Assembly: GCF_014384995.1 (NCBI RefSeq)
Contig: NZ_JACRSY010000047.1
Location: 1-16,849 of the forward strand
Source of the DNA: Zhenhengia yiwuensis
GTDB taxonomy: Bacteria > Bacillota > Clostridia > Lachnospirales > Cellulosilyticaceae
DNA length: 16,849 nt
Direction of reading: 5' to 3'
Position numbers and translations under genes: made by a program. A model generated the notes under the pieces. It was not told the origin of the DNA. It ran no database searches and worked only from the letters and a program-made list of their open reading frames with translations. Each line of letters opens with the position of its first letter. Position 1 is the stretch's first letter. Below are positions 5,133 to 12,609 of this stretch, one piece after another.

Positions 5133-5981
5133 TTATTCTCCTTCCAAAAATGCTATCATTTCAGGACTTTTAGGTTGGAATTCATAGCCACTATGCTGCT
5201 CTACAACAATTTCTACTTCCTGATAGTTTTCATCCAGGTAATCTACATAACCACTATTAAAAAACGTACTGCCATTTTGGGGTTTTCTCCATGTTTCTTT
5301 TTGGAGTCCTAATTCATAACGCTCGATACAGCGTATTAACTGCTCATAGCTATACTGCTCGATAAGCTTAGGTATTTTTTTAATAGCTGTAGCTTTACCC
5401 TTTTTGAGAGGATATCTATTCCATACATAAGCAACTTGTTGCTCTATATGTTTTTTATTCTCCTCATTCTTTTCATTCTTACTTTCTTTTTCATTCTTAA
5501 TACATTCTTTATCATTCTTATTATTCTTTTCATTCTTGTTTGTGTACCCTTCATGGTTCCTTTGTGGTACCTCTGTGGTACCTTCATGGTTCTTTTGTGG
5601 TTCCAGTATGGTACCTTCATGGTTCCTACATGGTACCTCTGTGGTACCTTCCATACTTAAATTTGCTTGATAATCGTTGTAATTACTAACTTTTATGGTG
5701 GTACCTTTTTTAGACTTATTTAGTTCCACCATGTGGTCTCTCTCTAACAACTCTAAGAAACTTCTAACGCTCTTCTTTGACACGTTCCAACGCTCAGCAA
5801 GTTTTAGTTCACTGGTATGAAACTCACCTCTTTTAACCTCAAAAAGTTCATTTCCTAATAAGAATTTATTGTCTTTATGGTTGGCCATCAGAATGATATC
5901 CAGCCACCATTTGAGCTTATTTGCGTCCTGCCATATCCAGTGCTCTTGTATGTCTCTGTATATTTTTATCCATCCGGCCAC
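5133..5981 (-). CDS. DnaD-like phage replisome organizer
   Basis: The N-terminal 100 or so residues (AGWIKIYRDIQEHWIWQD to TTIKVSNYNDYQ) form the winged-helix region typical of phage replication initiators. A repeat linker with three EGTTEVPxRNH-like units follows, then a Lys/Asn/Glu-rich spacer. The C-terminal domain (VWNRYPLKKGKATAIKKIPK, then TWRKPQNGSTFFNSGYVDYL) occurs in related phage initiators. It would bind the origin and recruit the helicase through the G39P-like protein encoded next. GTG at 5981 is preferred because AGAGGAGG lies 6 nt upstream; it directly abuts the ATG at 5987, leaving no room for that start. Confidence 0.75.
   Translation of the reverse strand: MAGWIKIYRDIQEHWIWQDANKLKWWLDIILMANHKDNKFLLGNELFEVKRGEFHTSELKLAERWNVSKKSVRSFLELLERDHMVELNKSKKGTTIKVSNYNDYQANLSMEGTTEVPCRNHEGTILEPQKNHEGTTEVPQRNHEGYTNKNEKNNKNDKECIKNEKESKNEKNEENKKHIEQQVAYVWNRYPLKKGKATAIKKIPKLIEQYSYEQLIRCIERYELGLQKETWRKPQNGSTFFNSGYVDYLDENYQEVEIVVEQHSGYEFQPKSPEMIAFLEGE
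5546..5644 (-). repeat. Three 33-bp tandem repeats in the linker of the DnaD-like gene
   Basis: Units lie at 5546-5578, 5579-5611 and 5612-5644, with the start of a fourth at 5645. Each encodes 11 residues of the form EGT(T/I)(E/L)(V/E)Px(R/K)NH on the minus strand. The repeats contain GGTACC several times. They keep the reading frame, so copy-number change would only alter linker length. Confidence 0.8.
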
Positions 5982-5993
5982 CTTCATCCTCCT

Positions 5994-6674
5994 CTAAAAT
6001 GGTACTAAACTTATATCTATTTCTAGCCCTTCATCTGCTATATATGTAGGCTTGTTTGTAAGCTCCTGGATCTCTTTTTGAAACTGTGCTGCATGACTAT
6101 TGCTATCACTTAAATGTAGTAATACAATGCTTCTTGCAACTTTTAAATCATTCCTTGAGAAAAACAACTTACATGTTTCAAGGCTCATATGATCCTTTAC
6201 AATCCGGTCTGCTAAATGTGTATTAAAACCTTCCTTCACACGTTGATCTAGGATATTCTTTGAATAGTTACATTCAATCAGCCAATGACTTATATCTTGA
6301 AACTTGTACTCTATATAGCCCGTATCTGTAGCAAATACTAACTTGCCCATTTCTGAATGCTCTATTAAGTATCCATAGCAAGGTACATTATGAACTACTT
6401 CAAATGCCCTTACTCTAAAACCACCCAACCATTCAGCTTTCTTACTAAGTTGTTCATTGCTTATATATAGTTTTCCATATCTTTTGTATTCTTCTATATA
6501 CTTGGAGTGATCCTTGTGCTCATGACTTACTAAAACACCATTTATCTTTTTATGGTCTACATTCCGTAAGACTTTCTTAAACGGAACCCCAGCTTCTACA
6601 ACTAGGGCCTCCGTCTCTGTTTCAAGTATGTAAGAATTGCCTGCACTTCCACTTGCTAGTACTTTTAGCTTCAT
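5994..6674 (-). CDS. Metallo-beta-lactamase-fold hydrolase, YycJ-like
   Basis: The 226-aa product opens with VLASGSAGNSYIL, the first strand and loop of YycJ/WalJ-type enzymes. The metal motif HxHxDH is present as SHEHKDH at about residues 51-57. Further likely ligands are His95 in FEVVHNVPCYG, Asp117 in FATDTG, and a late His in LLHLSDSNSH. The fold is known from nucleases and hydrolases acting on nucleic acids. Its place directly after recT and before the replication genes suggests DNA processing, possibly supplying the exonuclease missing from this RecT cassette. Substrate unknown. AGGAG precedes the ATG at 6674. Confidence 0.8.
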   Translation of the reverse strand: MKLKVLASGSAGNSYILETETEALVVEAGVPFKKVLRNVDHKKINGVLVSHEHKDHSKYIEEYKRYGKLYISNEQLSKKAEWLGGFRVRAFEVVHNVPCYGYLIEHSEMGKLVFATDTGYIEYKFQDISHWLIECNYSKNILDQRVKEGFNTHLADRIVKDHMSLETCKLFFSRNDLKVARSIVLLHLSDSNSHAAQFQKEIQELTNKPTYIADEGLEIDISLVPF

Positions 6675-6683
6675 ATTTCTCTC

Positions 6684-7553
6684 CTAAATTGGACATTCAT
6701 TAGATACTTGTTGTTGACGTACGGACTGTGTGCTTACGCTTTCTTCTACATAATCAGCATCTACAAATTCCTTGCTTGCTGTCATTTCCCTTTGCTCTTG
6801 CTGAGAAGTAAGTGCCTCAGATCTATTACCATTTCCATCATCATATGTATTATCATTTTCAAGCGCTGTTTGCATTTCAATACTAAGCGGTGCATACTTA
6901 CTTAATAAGTTTTTAACTACTGTTTTAATAGCCATTCCATCAAAATCCGTTGACCATAAACTAGAATTTCTTACCCAATCATTAGTACTTTTATAACTCT
7001 GTGAGTAACGTTTACCATGTGACTCAGCTTCTTCAACTGTCATATAAACTGTCTTTTCAAATCCGTTGAGTAATTGGAAATAAGCAAAATATCCTACGGG
7101 CTTGCTATAATCAATTAAATTGGTGTCTTCTTCAAATTCAATTGAACCTGTTAATTTATTTCTTGATTTTAGTTCCCCCTCATATACGATATCTGCATTA
7201 AAGTACTTAAATTGACCACTTCTTAAGGCTAACTGTATAAACCCTTTATAACCCATTTGAAACTGAGCTATTTTACCTTTTTTCTTGTCGTTATAAGGTA
7301 CTACATAAGCCATACCAAAATTAGGATTGATAGGTAAATCCATAGTTGCTGCAATCATAGCTGATTTCAAAATACTTTCAGGATTACAATCTTTCAAGTT
7401 ATCACTTTGCGCAAGAGATATAATACTACTTGCAAAACCTGCTGCTTTCTTCCCTAACATATCGTGTAGTTTCTTTTGTACACTTGCCTTACCTACTAAC
7501 TGATTAATACTTAGTTCTTGATCTTGTTGTGTTACCATTTGATTACTAGCCAT
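6684..7553 (-). CDS. recT: RecT family single-strand annealing protein
   Basis: The 289-aa protein carries the RecT core from about residue 28 to 220. Characteristic segments are ESILKSAMIAATMDLPINPNFGMAYVVPY, AQFQMGYKGFIQLALRSGQFK, and STDFDGMAIKTVVKNLLSKY. RecT anneals complementary single strands and promotes strand exchange in phage recombination. The C-terminal 60 residues are low-complexity and Gln-rich, often a partner-binding tail. The start overlaps the previous stop as TAATG, with AAGGAG 10 nt upstream. No RecE-type exonuclease is adjacent; instead it is flanked by a Rad50-like ATPase and an MBL-fold protein. Confidence 0.9.
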   Translation of the reverse strand: MASNQMVTQQDQELSINQLVGKASVQKKLHDMLGKKAAGFASSIISLAQSDNLKDCNPESILKSAMIAATMDLPINPNFGMAYVVPYNDKKKGKIAQFQMGYKGFIQLALRSGQFKYFNADIVYEGELKSRNKLTGSIEFEEDTNLIDYSKPVGYFAYFQLLNGFEKTVYMTVEEAESHGKRYSQSYKSTNDWVRNSSLWSTDFDGMAIKTVVKNLLSKYAPLSIEMQTALENDNTYDDGNGNRSEALTSQQEQREMTASKEFVDADYVEESVSTQSVRQQQVSNECPI

Positions 7554-7807
7554 TATTTGTTCACTCCTTGCATCTTATTTGATAATGGTATATTAAAAAC
7601 TTCTAACATATTATCCTTTGTTCTTCCTTGAATAAATCTACAAATTTTACCTACTATCATTTTGGCATCATGCTGATTTTCAAATTGACCTAGAACACTA
7701 AAATCTTTACCAAATCTAGCAACTAATCTACCATCTTCCCAAGCTTCTACTGACTTAGTAAATACCATCTTGCATTCATCTTGACTTCTTATCCAAATTC
7801 CTTGCAT
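7553..7807 (-). CDS. Small conserved phage protein between the ATPase and recT, 84 aa
   Basis: The sequence MQGIWIRSQDECKMVFTKSV, then VLGQFENQHDAKMIVGKICRFI, has the look of a widespread small Gram-positive phage family that begins with an IWIRSQ-like motif and contains a LGxYxxxxxAxxVL-like segment. The function is not known. It is locked into the operon by one-base TAATG overlaps at both ends, so its dosage should track the ATPase and RecT. It might be an accessory factor of the recombination complex, by position only. Confidence 0.6.
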   Translation of the reverse strand: MQGIWIRSQDECKMVFTKSVEAWEDGRLVARFGKDFSVLGQFENQHDAKMIVGKICRFIQGRTKDNMLEVFNIPLSNKMQGVNK

Positions 7808-9843
7808 TAGTTACTCACCTCTTCTTTTAAATTTTCCATCGCTATGTCATACCCTTCCCAATTATCAACGCCACATGCTTCTAAAGCATCTAACTTTGCT
7901 TCTGAAGATTTCAGTGCGTTTAATTCATTTAAAGAAATCTTAGTTATATCCAAACTATCTGTAAGTTCTGTTGCTAGTTCCTCTACTATCAAGTTGATTA
8001 CTTGACTATTGGTAGAAGGTATCGTACTTATAGATTCTCTATTGTCAATAAAGATTGGGGCATTCATTCCATAATGCTCACTTAATACCTTGATAATTTC
8101 TATCCCTGCTTGAACTTTAGCTGCATTGTTAGCATTACTAAATGGCACACCATTAATAAGACTTTCACAGCACTCTACCAGTCCACCATTAATCTGTTCT
8201 TCAAAAAGTTTAAACTTGACTGTTGTAAACTTACTATTGATATTCTCTTCAAGCATATCGACTTTAGCTTTAGTGAAGTCCTCTACTAAGATTTCCTGCT
8301 GCTCTACATCTGCTAAACTTACTTGGAGTTCTTTAAGCTGTTCCTCTAATTCCTTTATGCGTTCCAAAGTCTTTTCTTGGTTATCTGCCTTAGTAATTGT
8401 TAAATTGTAGAGCGCTATATCCTTCTGAGCGATCTTAATTTCTTCTTTAATCTTAGAGGTATCTAACTGATTAAACGACGCTAATGCTTGCTTAAGTTCA
8501 TCTATTTGAGCATCTATTTCAGCTGTATCACATGGTGTTGTATCTATAGGCTGTCCAAGTTTTTCCTCTAACCCTTGAACATTCCTTTGAATGGACACTA
8601 ACTCTTTTGCAAGTATTTCAAAATCTTTACTTAAATCCTCTTGTTCTTTTTGACCTCTTGCTAAATCTTCTTTGAGTTGATCTGCAATACGAACAACCTG
8701 CTGCTTTCTTGCCTCTTTTTCTTTAATATGCTTATTCTTAAGTTCCTCTAATTGATCTATAGGAAGGTTTTGACCACATGTAGGACAAATAGATTTATGT
8801 TCTTCAAATGTCTCTTTATCTATTCTAATCCATTCATTACGTTCATCTTTAATCTTAGAATTAATAATAATTTCATCTTGCTTCAAGGTTTCTAGCTTTT
8901 TAGCAATACGGTCCTGCTCACTTTGTTTATTATTAATATCACGTTTTAGAGTATCCAGTTGGTCTTTTAGCTTGCCATGTTCCCCATATACCTGTCTGTT
9001 ATGTTCTCCAACTATCTCTTCCCTTGTACGTTCAAGTGATAATATGAGTTTTTGTTTATCTCTCACCGCTTCAAACGCTTTCTCTGAAGCTTCAAGCTGC
9101 TGTTCAAAGTCTTGTATAGCCTGTTCTTTTTTGGCAATCTTTAATAATGCCCCTTCTTTATCCAAGCTTTCATCTATGCCTCTTCTTAGTTCATCTATGC
9201 GTGGTGGAATATCCTCTATATCTTTCTTAAGCTTCTTCTTAGTTGCTGCTAGAGATTTTTTGAACTCCTCTACATCTTTCCCACTAAGATGTTGTTGGAG
9301 CCTATCATATCCTGGAACACTAACATCATTAATCGTTCCACATACTTCAAATAGAATTTTTCTCTTGTCTTGCCATTTCATAGCTTCAAAAGTTAAAGGG
9401 TTAGTAAGTAACTTGAATGTTTTTTCCTTGATAATTTCATCAACATATTTCTGATACTCTGACTTTTTACAAGGAACGCCATCTATGTAATAAGTTGTTT
9501 CATGCCCACTAAACTCTTGTTCGGCTTGTCCACGTTTCTTAACCCATTTTTCCTTATACACTTTAGATAGGCTAAAAGTTTTACCATCAAATTCAAACTC
9601 TGCAGATACTTCAGTATTTAAAAAGTGAATAGGTTCATTGTTTTCTGCTAAAGGCTTAATTTCAAAATCTTTTCTGTCTTGGCTATCTTTATCAAATAAT
9701 AACCACATAAAAGCATCAGCTACTGTAGTCTTTCCGGTTGCATTCGCACCATATAATTTAGTTTCTGTGCGTTCAAAAAGAATTTTTTTCTCCTTTATAC
9801 CCTTGAAATTCTTCATTTCTAAAACTTTTAACACAAGTTTCAT
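7807..9843 (-). CDS. Rad50/SbcC-like ATPase with zinc hook
   Basis: The 678-aa protein has an SMC-like layout. The N-terminal Walker A is GANATGKTT at residues 32-40. A long coiled coil runs from about 190 to 540, interrupted near residue 350 by a zinc-hook motif CPTCGQ. The C-terminal ATPase half has a signature-like stretch (SNANNAAKVQAGIEI) and a Walker B-like IFIDNRESI near residue 597. Chromosomal SbcC works with the nuclease SbcD; no SbcD/Mre11 gene is visible here. The enzyme probably processes or tethers DNA ends for RecT. The RBS is AAAAGGAG. Confidence 0.85.
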   Translation of the reverse strand: MKLVLKVLEMKNFKGIKEKKILFERTETKLYGANATGKTTVADAFMWLLFDKDSQDRKDFEIKPLAENNEPIHFLNTEVSAEFEFDGKTFSLSKVYKEKWVKKRGQAEQEFSGHETTYYIDGVPCKKSEYQKYVDEIIKEKTFKLLTNPLTFEAMKWQDKRKILFEVCGTINDVSVPGYDRLQQHLSGKDVEEFKKSLAATKKKLKKDIEDIPPRIDELRRGIDESLDKEGALLKIAKKEQAIQDFEQQLEASEKAFEAVRDKQKLILSLERTREEIVGEHNRQVYGEHGKLKDQLDTLKRDINNKQSEQDRIAKKLETLKQDEIIINSKIKDERNEWIRIDKETFEEHKSICPTCGQNLPIDQLEELKNKHIKEKEARKQQVVRIADQLKEDLARGQKEQEDLSKDFEILAKELVSIQRNVQGLEEKLGQPIDTTPCDTAEIDAQIDELKQALASFNQLDTSKIKEEIKIAQKDIALYNLTITKADNQEKTLERIKELEEQLKELQVSLADVEQQEILVEDFTKAKVDMLEENINSKFTTVKFKLFEEQINGGLVECCESLINGVPFSNANNAAKVQAGIEIIKVLSEHYGMNAPIFIDNRESISTIPSTNSQVINLIVEELATELTDSLDITKISLNELNALKSSEAKLDALEACGVDNWEGYDIAMENLKEEVSN

Positions 9844-9900
9844 ATCTTCTCTTCTCCTTTTATGGTATAATTAATCCGATTTTTTTATTTTTTATGTGCA

Positions 9901-10122
9901 TCACATACGTTTGCCGACGTTGTGGTGCTTTTTTCTTGGCTTATACACAACTTGCATTGCTTTATATTCATCTTTAACACGAACTTTTAAACCATTTTTA
10001 AGCTTTACACAAAGCCCGTCATGCCCTTCTATATCGTTGTCTATAACAATACCTTTTTTCTTTCGATACCTGACCTTATCGCCTTCTTCGATAAGCGTAC
10101 CTTTACAATCTTTGTAGTACAC
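9901..10122 (-). CDS. Small basic protein with KOW/SH3-like pattern, 73 aa
   Basis: The segment GTLIEEGDKVRYRKKKGIVIDNDIEGHDG is a short beta-barrel pattern like that of KOW or SH3-like domains, followed by a very basic tail (YKPRKKHHNVGKRM). Binding to RNA, DNA or ribosome-linked factors is plausible but not shown. It starts at GTG with AGGAGGG five bases upstream; that site overlaps the stop of the HNH gene. It is the last gene before the ATPase gene, separated by 58 bp. Confidence 0.55.
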   Translation of the reverse strand: MYYKDCKGTLIEEGDKVRYRKKKGIVIDNDIEGHDGLCVKLKNGLKVRVKDEYKAMQVVYKPRKKHHNVGKRM

Positions 10123-10133
10123 TCTTTCCCTCC

Positions 10134-10868
10134 TTAATCTACATAGAGTAGTTCATCAGCCACTTGATCTTCGTACTTCCATATGAAGCCTATTGCTGGT
10201 CGATTTTCTTTTATTGCTAATACTAATGTTGAATTACTCGTGAAATTCAATCTTGCAGCATCTCTTACTGAAGGATATTCATATATTATCTCGCCTGATA
10301 CTTTATCTATCTGCACAACAGGCTTTTTGTTTTTAGAGACTGCTTGTATTTGAACTAACTCTTTACGTTTAATAAAGCCTAGGTTTTCTACGCAATTATT
10401 TGTTTTGTTACCATTTTTATGATAAACAACATATCCCTCTGGAATCTCTCCAATAAACAGCTCAACAACTTTTTCATGTGCCATAAACTTTTTGTATGTC
10501 CCGTTAATATTAATTGTTAAAATAGCACTCGCACTTTTTACGCCATAAGATGGCACTCTATAAAAATACCTGTCATGCCTCTTTGATACAGTTCTATACC
10601 TACCATAGCTACTTACTTGCCATCTGCTATTAGGAATATCCCGCCAAACTTCATCTGGTATAACTTCTTTTGCTAGGAGCTCCCTAAACACGCTAATAGG
10701 TGTATGCTCTTCCAATATGTAACAATTAAGACTTCTTATCTTGCTCCTTTGTTTAAGGGCATATTTTAATCCTTCCTTTGTTCTACCAGCCATACCTGCT
10801 AACAACTCTAATGTCACAACTTTTCTTTCTGCAGTACGTGGGTCAAAAAGAATAAATTGCTTTTCCAC
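10134..10868 (-). CDS. HNH homing endonuclease with NUMOD4 and NUMOD1-like modules
   Basis: The 244-aa protein contains a NUMOD4-like segment (DEVWRDIPNSRWQVSSYGRYRT, about 75-96). An HNH core follows, with AHEKVVELFIGEIP and VVYHKNGNKTNNCVENLGF (about 130-166), where His and Asn residues fit the nuclease. A NUMOD1-like tail ends the protein (VVQIDKVSGEIIYEYPSVRDAAR, about 184-206). Such enzymes cut specific sites and spread by gene conversion, sometimes near introns. Here the gene is free-standing. The first 70 residues are an extra helical region not part of the usual core. It starts at GTG after AGGAGGG. Confidence 0.8.
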   Translation of the reverse strand: MEKQFILFDPRTAERKVVTLELLAGMAGRTKEGLKYALKQRSKIRSLNCYILEEHTPISVFRELLAKEVIPDEVWRDIPNSRWQVSSYGRYRTVSKRHDRYFYRVPSYGVKSASAILTININGTYKKFMAHEKVVELFIGEIPEGYVVYHKNGNKTNNCVENLGFIKRKELVQIQAVSKNKKPVVQIDKVSGEIIYEYPSVRDAARLNFTSNSTLVLAIKENRPAIGFIWKYEDQVADELLYVD

Positions 10869-10869
10869 T

Positions 10870-11244
10870 TTAAACCCTCCTGTTCATATGTTTATGTTTG
10901 ATAGTATTGATTACGCGAATAATTCCATTAGCAGTTTCTCTATAAACCTTTGCAATACGATCAATGTGTTCATCAAGTCCTTCTATGGCTAATAAGGCTC
11001 TTTCAGCTTCGTAGAGTTCTATTCGTAACTTTTCTTCTTCACTTTCTAACTTGGCAAGCTGTATTGTATGTACCATTCTTTTTAAGCACGATGCCCTACG
11101 TGATTCTAAACACACTTCAATAGCCTTATCTAGACACAAACTTAATCGCATATCTGTATCATTAATCCTTTTTAATGCAAGGCTAATGATTTTAAGGCTC
11201 TCTTCGGCTTCTATATCCTCTGTAGTACTAAGATACTTTTGCAT
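10870..11244 (-). CDS. Helical early protein of unknown function, 124 aa
   Basis: Almost the whole sequence is predicted helix, with charged heptads (QLAKLESEEEKLRIELYEAERALLAIEGLDEHIDRI) suggesting a coiled coil. The N-terminus is acidic, the C-terminus basic (KHKHMNRRV). The family is not recognised. Its start at 11244 lies 34 bases inside the upstream gene, with GAGGAG as ribosome site, so translation is coupled. The equal length of this and the neighbouring protein (124 aa each) is probably chance, since they share no evident motif. Confidence 0.6.
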   Translation of the reverse strand: MQKYLSTTEDIEAEESLKIISLALKRINDTDMRLSLCLDKAIEVCLESRRASCLKRMVHTIQLAKLESEEEKLRIELYEAERALLAIEGLDEHIDRIAKVYRETANGIIRVINTIKHKHMNRRV

Positions 11245-11585
11245 ACCTTTTCTCCTCTTTTCATCTCATAATAATTGTCACGTATGTACATCAAAGCATT
11301 GTCTATGTCTCTATAAACTTTCCTTCCGTCTTCTGTCATAAGCAACTCTTCGAAATATTCTAGTTGCCCTCTTACCTCATTGATTTTACGAGGGATAAGT
11401 TTAGAAATAAGTTTGTTCTTAACCTCTACCTGTTCAAATAGAATTACTCTTAAGGCTTCGCATAAACTTTGTGATACGCCACACGCTTCTATTTCTTCCT
11501 CTTCGATTGCTAAAGCTCTCATAGCCTTAATTCTTCCTATTGTTCGGTCTAAATCACCGATTACAACTTCTTCTGCTGTTCTCAT
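11211..11585 (-). CDS. Helical early protein of unknown function, 124 aa
   Basis: The product is helix-rich: MRTAEEVVIGDLDRTIGRIK, an acidic stretch LAIEEEEIEACG, then a longer helix LFEQVEVKNKLISKLIPRK and EVRGQLEYFEELL. No family motif is recognised. It begins just after the 44-aa gene (AAGGGAG before ATG 11585) and overlaps the next gene by 34 bases. It probably forms a pair with the following protein. Confidence 0.6.
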   Translation of the reverse strand: MRTAEEVVIGDLDRTIGRIKAMRALAIEEEEIEACGVSQSLCEALRVILFEQVEVKNKLISKLIPRKINEVRGQLEYFEELLMTEDGRKVYRDIDNALMYIRDNYYEMKRGEKVCKSILVLQRI

Positions 11586-11588
11586 AAC

Positions 11589-11723
11589 TTAATTTCTCCC
11601 TTCTAATACTTTTATTCTTTCCTTAAGTTCGGTTAAAGCTTGGTCAAAATATCTCCTTTGTCCTTCTAAACATATGTAAGTTGTTACAGCTCCTACAAGG
11701 AATCCGAATACGTATTCAAACAT
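11589..11723 (-). CDS. Small membrane-anchored protein, 44 aa
   Basis: ATG 11723-11721 follows AAGGAGG with a 7-nt gap. Residues 2-18 (FEYVFGFLVGAVTTYIC) form one hydrophobic segment. A charged helix follows (RRYFDQALTELKERIKVLEGRN). It would be a single-pass membrane peptide with a cytoplasmic coil. It overlaps the end of the 53-aa gene by 31 bases. Function unknown. Support comes from the excellent ribosome site and tight packing. Confidence 0.6.
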   Translation of the reverse strand: MFEYVFGFLVGAVTTYICLEGQRRYFDQALTELKERIKVLEGRN

Positions 11724-11854
11724 TTACGTACCTCCTTTAGACTAACTCGCTTATAGCTTGTCCATTTTTGCTTTCTGCTTCTAACTGTTGATTTCATAGG
11801 CTCAGTTCGGAGCTTTATATCATCAACTGGTATGATTAATGTTACTGTTTGCAT
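11693..11854 (-). CDS. Small basic protein, 53 aa
   Basis: ATG 11854-11852 follows GGAGGAG with an 8-nt gap. The product starts MQTVTLIIPVDDIKLRTEPM and continues with a very basic stretch (STVRSRKQKWTSYKRVSLKEVRK). It is likely a nucleic-acid-binding peptide, though no family is recognised. It overlaps the preceding HTH gene by 13 bases and the next gene by 31. One CTCGCT-type operator-like copy (11746-11760) lies inside it. Confidence 0.55.
   Translation of the reverse strand: MQTVTLIIPVDDIKLRTEPMKSTVRSRKQKWTSYKRVSLKEVRKCLNTYSDSL
11746..11760. promoter_or_regulatory. Remote operator-like site inside the early operon
   Basis: CTCGCTTATAGCTTG repeats the half-site and spacer of the switch operators and shares TAACTCGCTT with 14105-14114. 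It lies inside the 53-aa coding sequence, about 2.3 kb into the early operon. Confidence 0.35.
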
Positions 11855-12063
11855 TTTTTAAACTCCTCCTTCTTTTCTTCTTGCCATCTATAAAAATCTA
11901 CTCGTTTAACAGCTAAACTTCTTTCTCCTGTTTTAAAACTGGGAAAATCTGCTCTATGAAATAGTTCGTATACTTGTGACTTAGAGCGATTTAATATCTT
12001 CATGACATCATTAGGGGTAAAGCAAAGCACATCTTCTGTATTAACAATCTCAAATTCATTCAT
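11842..12063 (-). CDS. Excisionase/AlpA-like helix-turn-helix protein, 73 aa
   Basis: The core CFTPNDVMKILNRSKSQVYELF and FPSFKTGERSLAVKRVDFYRW is the winged helix-turn-helix of the HTH_17 (excisionase/AlpA) type, which binds short DNA sites. I place the start at 12063 (MNEFEIVN), with AGGCAGG upstream. A longer frame to 12132 adds 23 residues that are only the out-of-frame 3' part of the broken XRE gene. It could be the directionality factor for the serine integrase or an early transcription regulator; the sequence does not decide. Confidence 0.7.
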   Translation of the reverse strand: MNEFEIVNTEDVLCFTPNDVMKILNRSKSQVYELFHRADFPSFKTGERSLAVKRVDFYRWQEEKKEEFKKCKQ

Positions 12064-12068
12064 CGCTA

Positions 12069-12275
12069 TTACCTGCCTACTACAACTAAATCTATTTGGA
12101 GATACTCTGCGATTTGTTTCTTTCTGTACCATTTCTAGTACCCTTAAGGATATCTGTAAGATATGCCTGCGAAATCCCTACTGCTTTAGCAAGCTCCCCC
12201 CTTATCCATATCCTTGTCGATTAATGCCTTTTCTACCTCTTTTCCAAAAGGTGTAAGTTTAATTTTTCTAGCCAT
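12069..12275 (-). pseudogene. Small XRE-type regulator broken by two homopolymer indels
   Basis: The gene starts well (ATG 12275-12273 after AAAGGAG) and encodes MARKIKLTPFGKEVEKALID, KDMDKG, then hits a stop. Removing one G from the six-G run (near 12196-12201) restores ELAKAVGISQAYLTDILKG, a classic XRE helix-turn-helix. Near 12120, adding one A to an AAA run restores NKIAEYLQIDLVVVGR and a stop at 12071-12069, just before the next gene's start. The restored product is 68 aa, and the two changes cancel in length. It may be a true pseudogene or sequencing error in homopolymers. Confidence 0.7.
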
Positions 12276-12278
12276 TCT

Positions 12279-12542
12279 TTATGCTCCTTTCTTTAATAAA
12301 AACTCTATAAGACTTCCTTGAGCAAAGTCCTCTAAAACTTCATCTGTAATCCCTATAATTTCCAAGAATTCTTTATACTCTTTTTCTTTAAATTTAGAAG
12401 TACCATTTAATTTATTAAAGATACTTCCTCTGCTTATAGAGAGTGCCTTGCATGTAGCTTCAATGCTGTCCTCTTGATTTTTTAAAATAATATGTAATGC
12501 TTTTCTCTTTTGAGGAGATAGCTCTATCCACTGAACTTTCAT
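12279..12542 (-). CDS. Helix-turn-helix-like early protein, 87 aa
   Basis: The centre DSIEATCKALSISRGSIFNKLNG (about 25-47) has the spacing of a helix-turn-helix, and the flanks are helical. This suggests a small DNA-binding regulator of the early control block. The start has AAAGGAG upstream, within the duplicated segment 12552-12593. The next gene downstream is the broken XRE gene. The exact family is not recognised. Confidence 0.6.
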   Translation of the reverse strand: MKVQWIELSPQKRKALHIILKNQEDSIEATCKALSISRGSIFNKLNGTSKFKEKEYKEFLEIIGITDEVLEDFAQGSLIEFLLKKGA

Positions 12543-12551
12543 GTTATTCTC

Positions 12552-12593
12552 CTTTCTAAACTAACCTCATCTGATTATTTAAATTACTAATCT
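12552..12593. repeat. Duplicated 3' end of the antirepressor gene (remnant copy)
   Basis: This 42-bp segment matches 12807-12848 at 39 positions. On the minus strand it encodes ISNLNNQMRLV and a stop, matching the real antirepressor end ISNLNNQMRLA, followed by the same ribosome-site context (AGAAAGG). No start codon precedes it in that frame after the upstream stop, so it is a remnant. Confidence 0.85.
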
Positions 12594-12609
12594 TTCTATA
12601 AAACTTCAC

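Noticed and set aside
5546..5644. Tandem repeats as a CRISPR-like array
   Set aside because: The units are directly adjacent with no unique spacers, and they code in frame for a protein linker.
5436..5660. Plus-strand frame with a membrane-like N-terminus opposite the DnaD-like gene
   Set aside because: It is the complement of the Lys/Asn-rich linker and the 33-bp repeats, which gives hydrophobic low-complexity codons; no ribosome site.
8972..9454. Plus-strand open frame of 160 codons opposite the Rad50-like gene
   Set aside because: It is Ser/Leu-rich in the way expected for the complement of coiled-coil coding sequence, has no ribosome site and no family motif.
12064..12132. Longer start for the AlpA-like gene (23 more residues)
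   Set aside because: These codons are the 3' part of the broken XRE gene in another frame; a ribosome site supports 12063.
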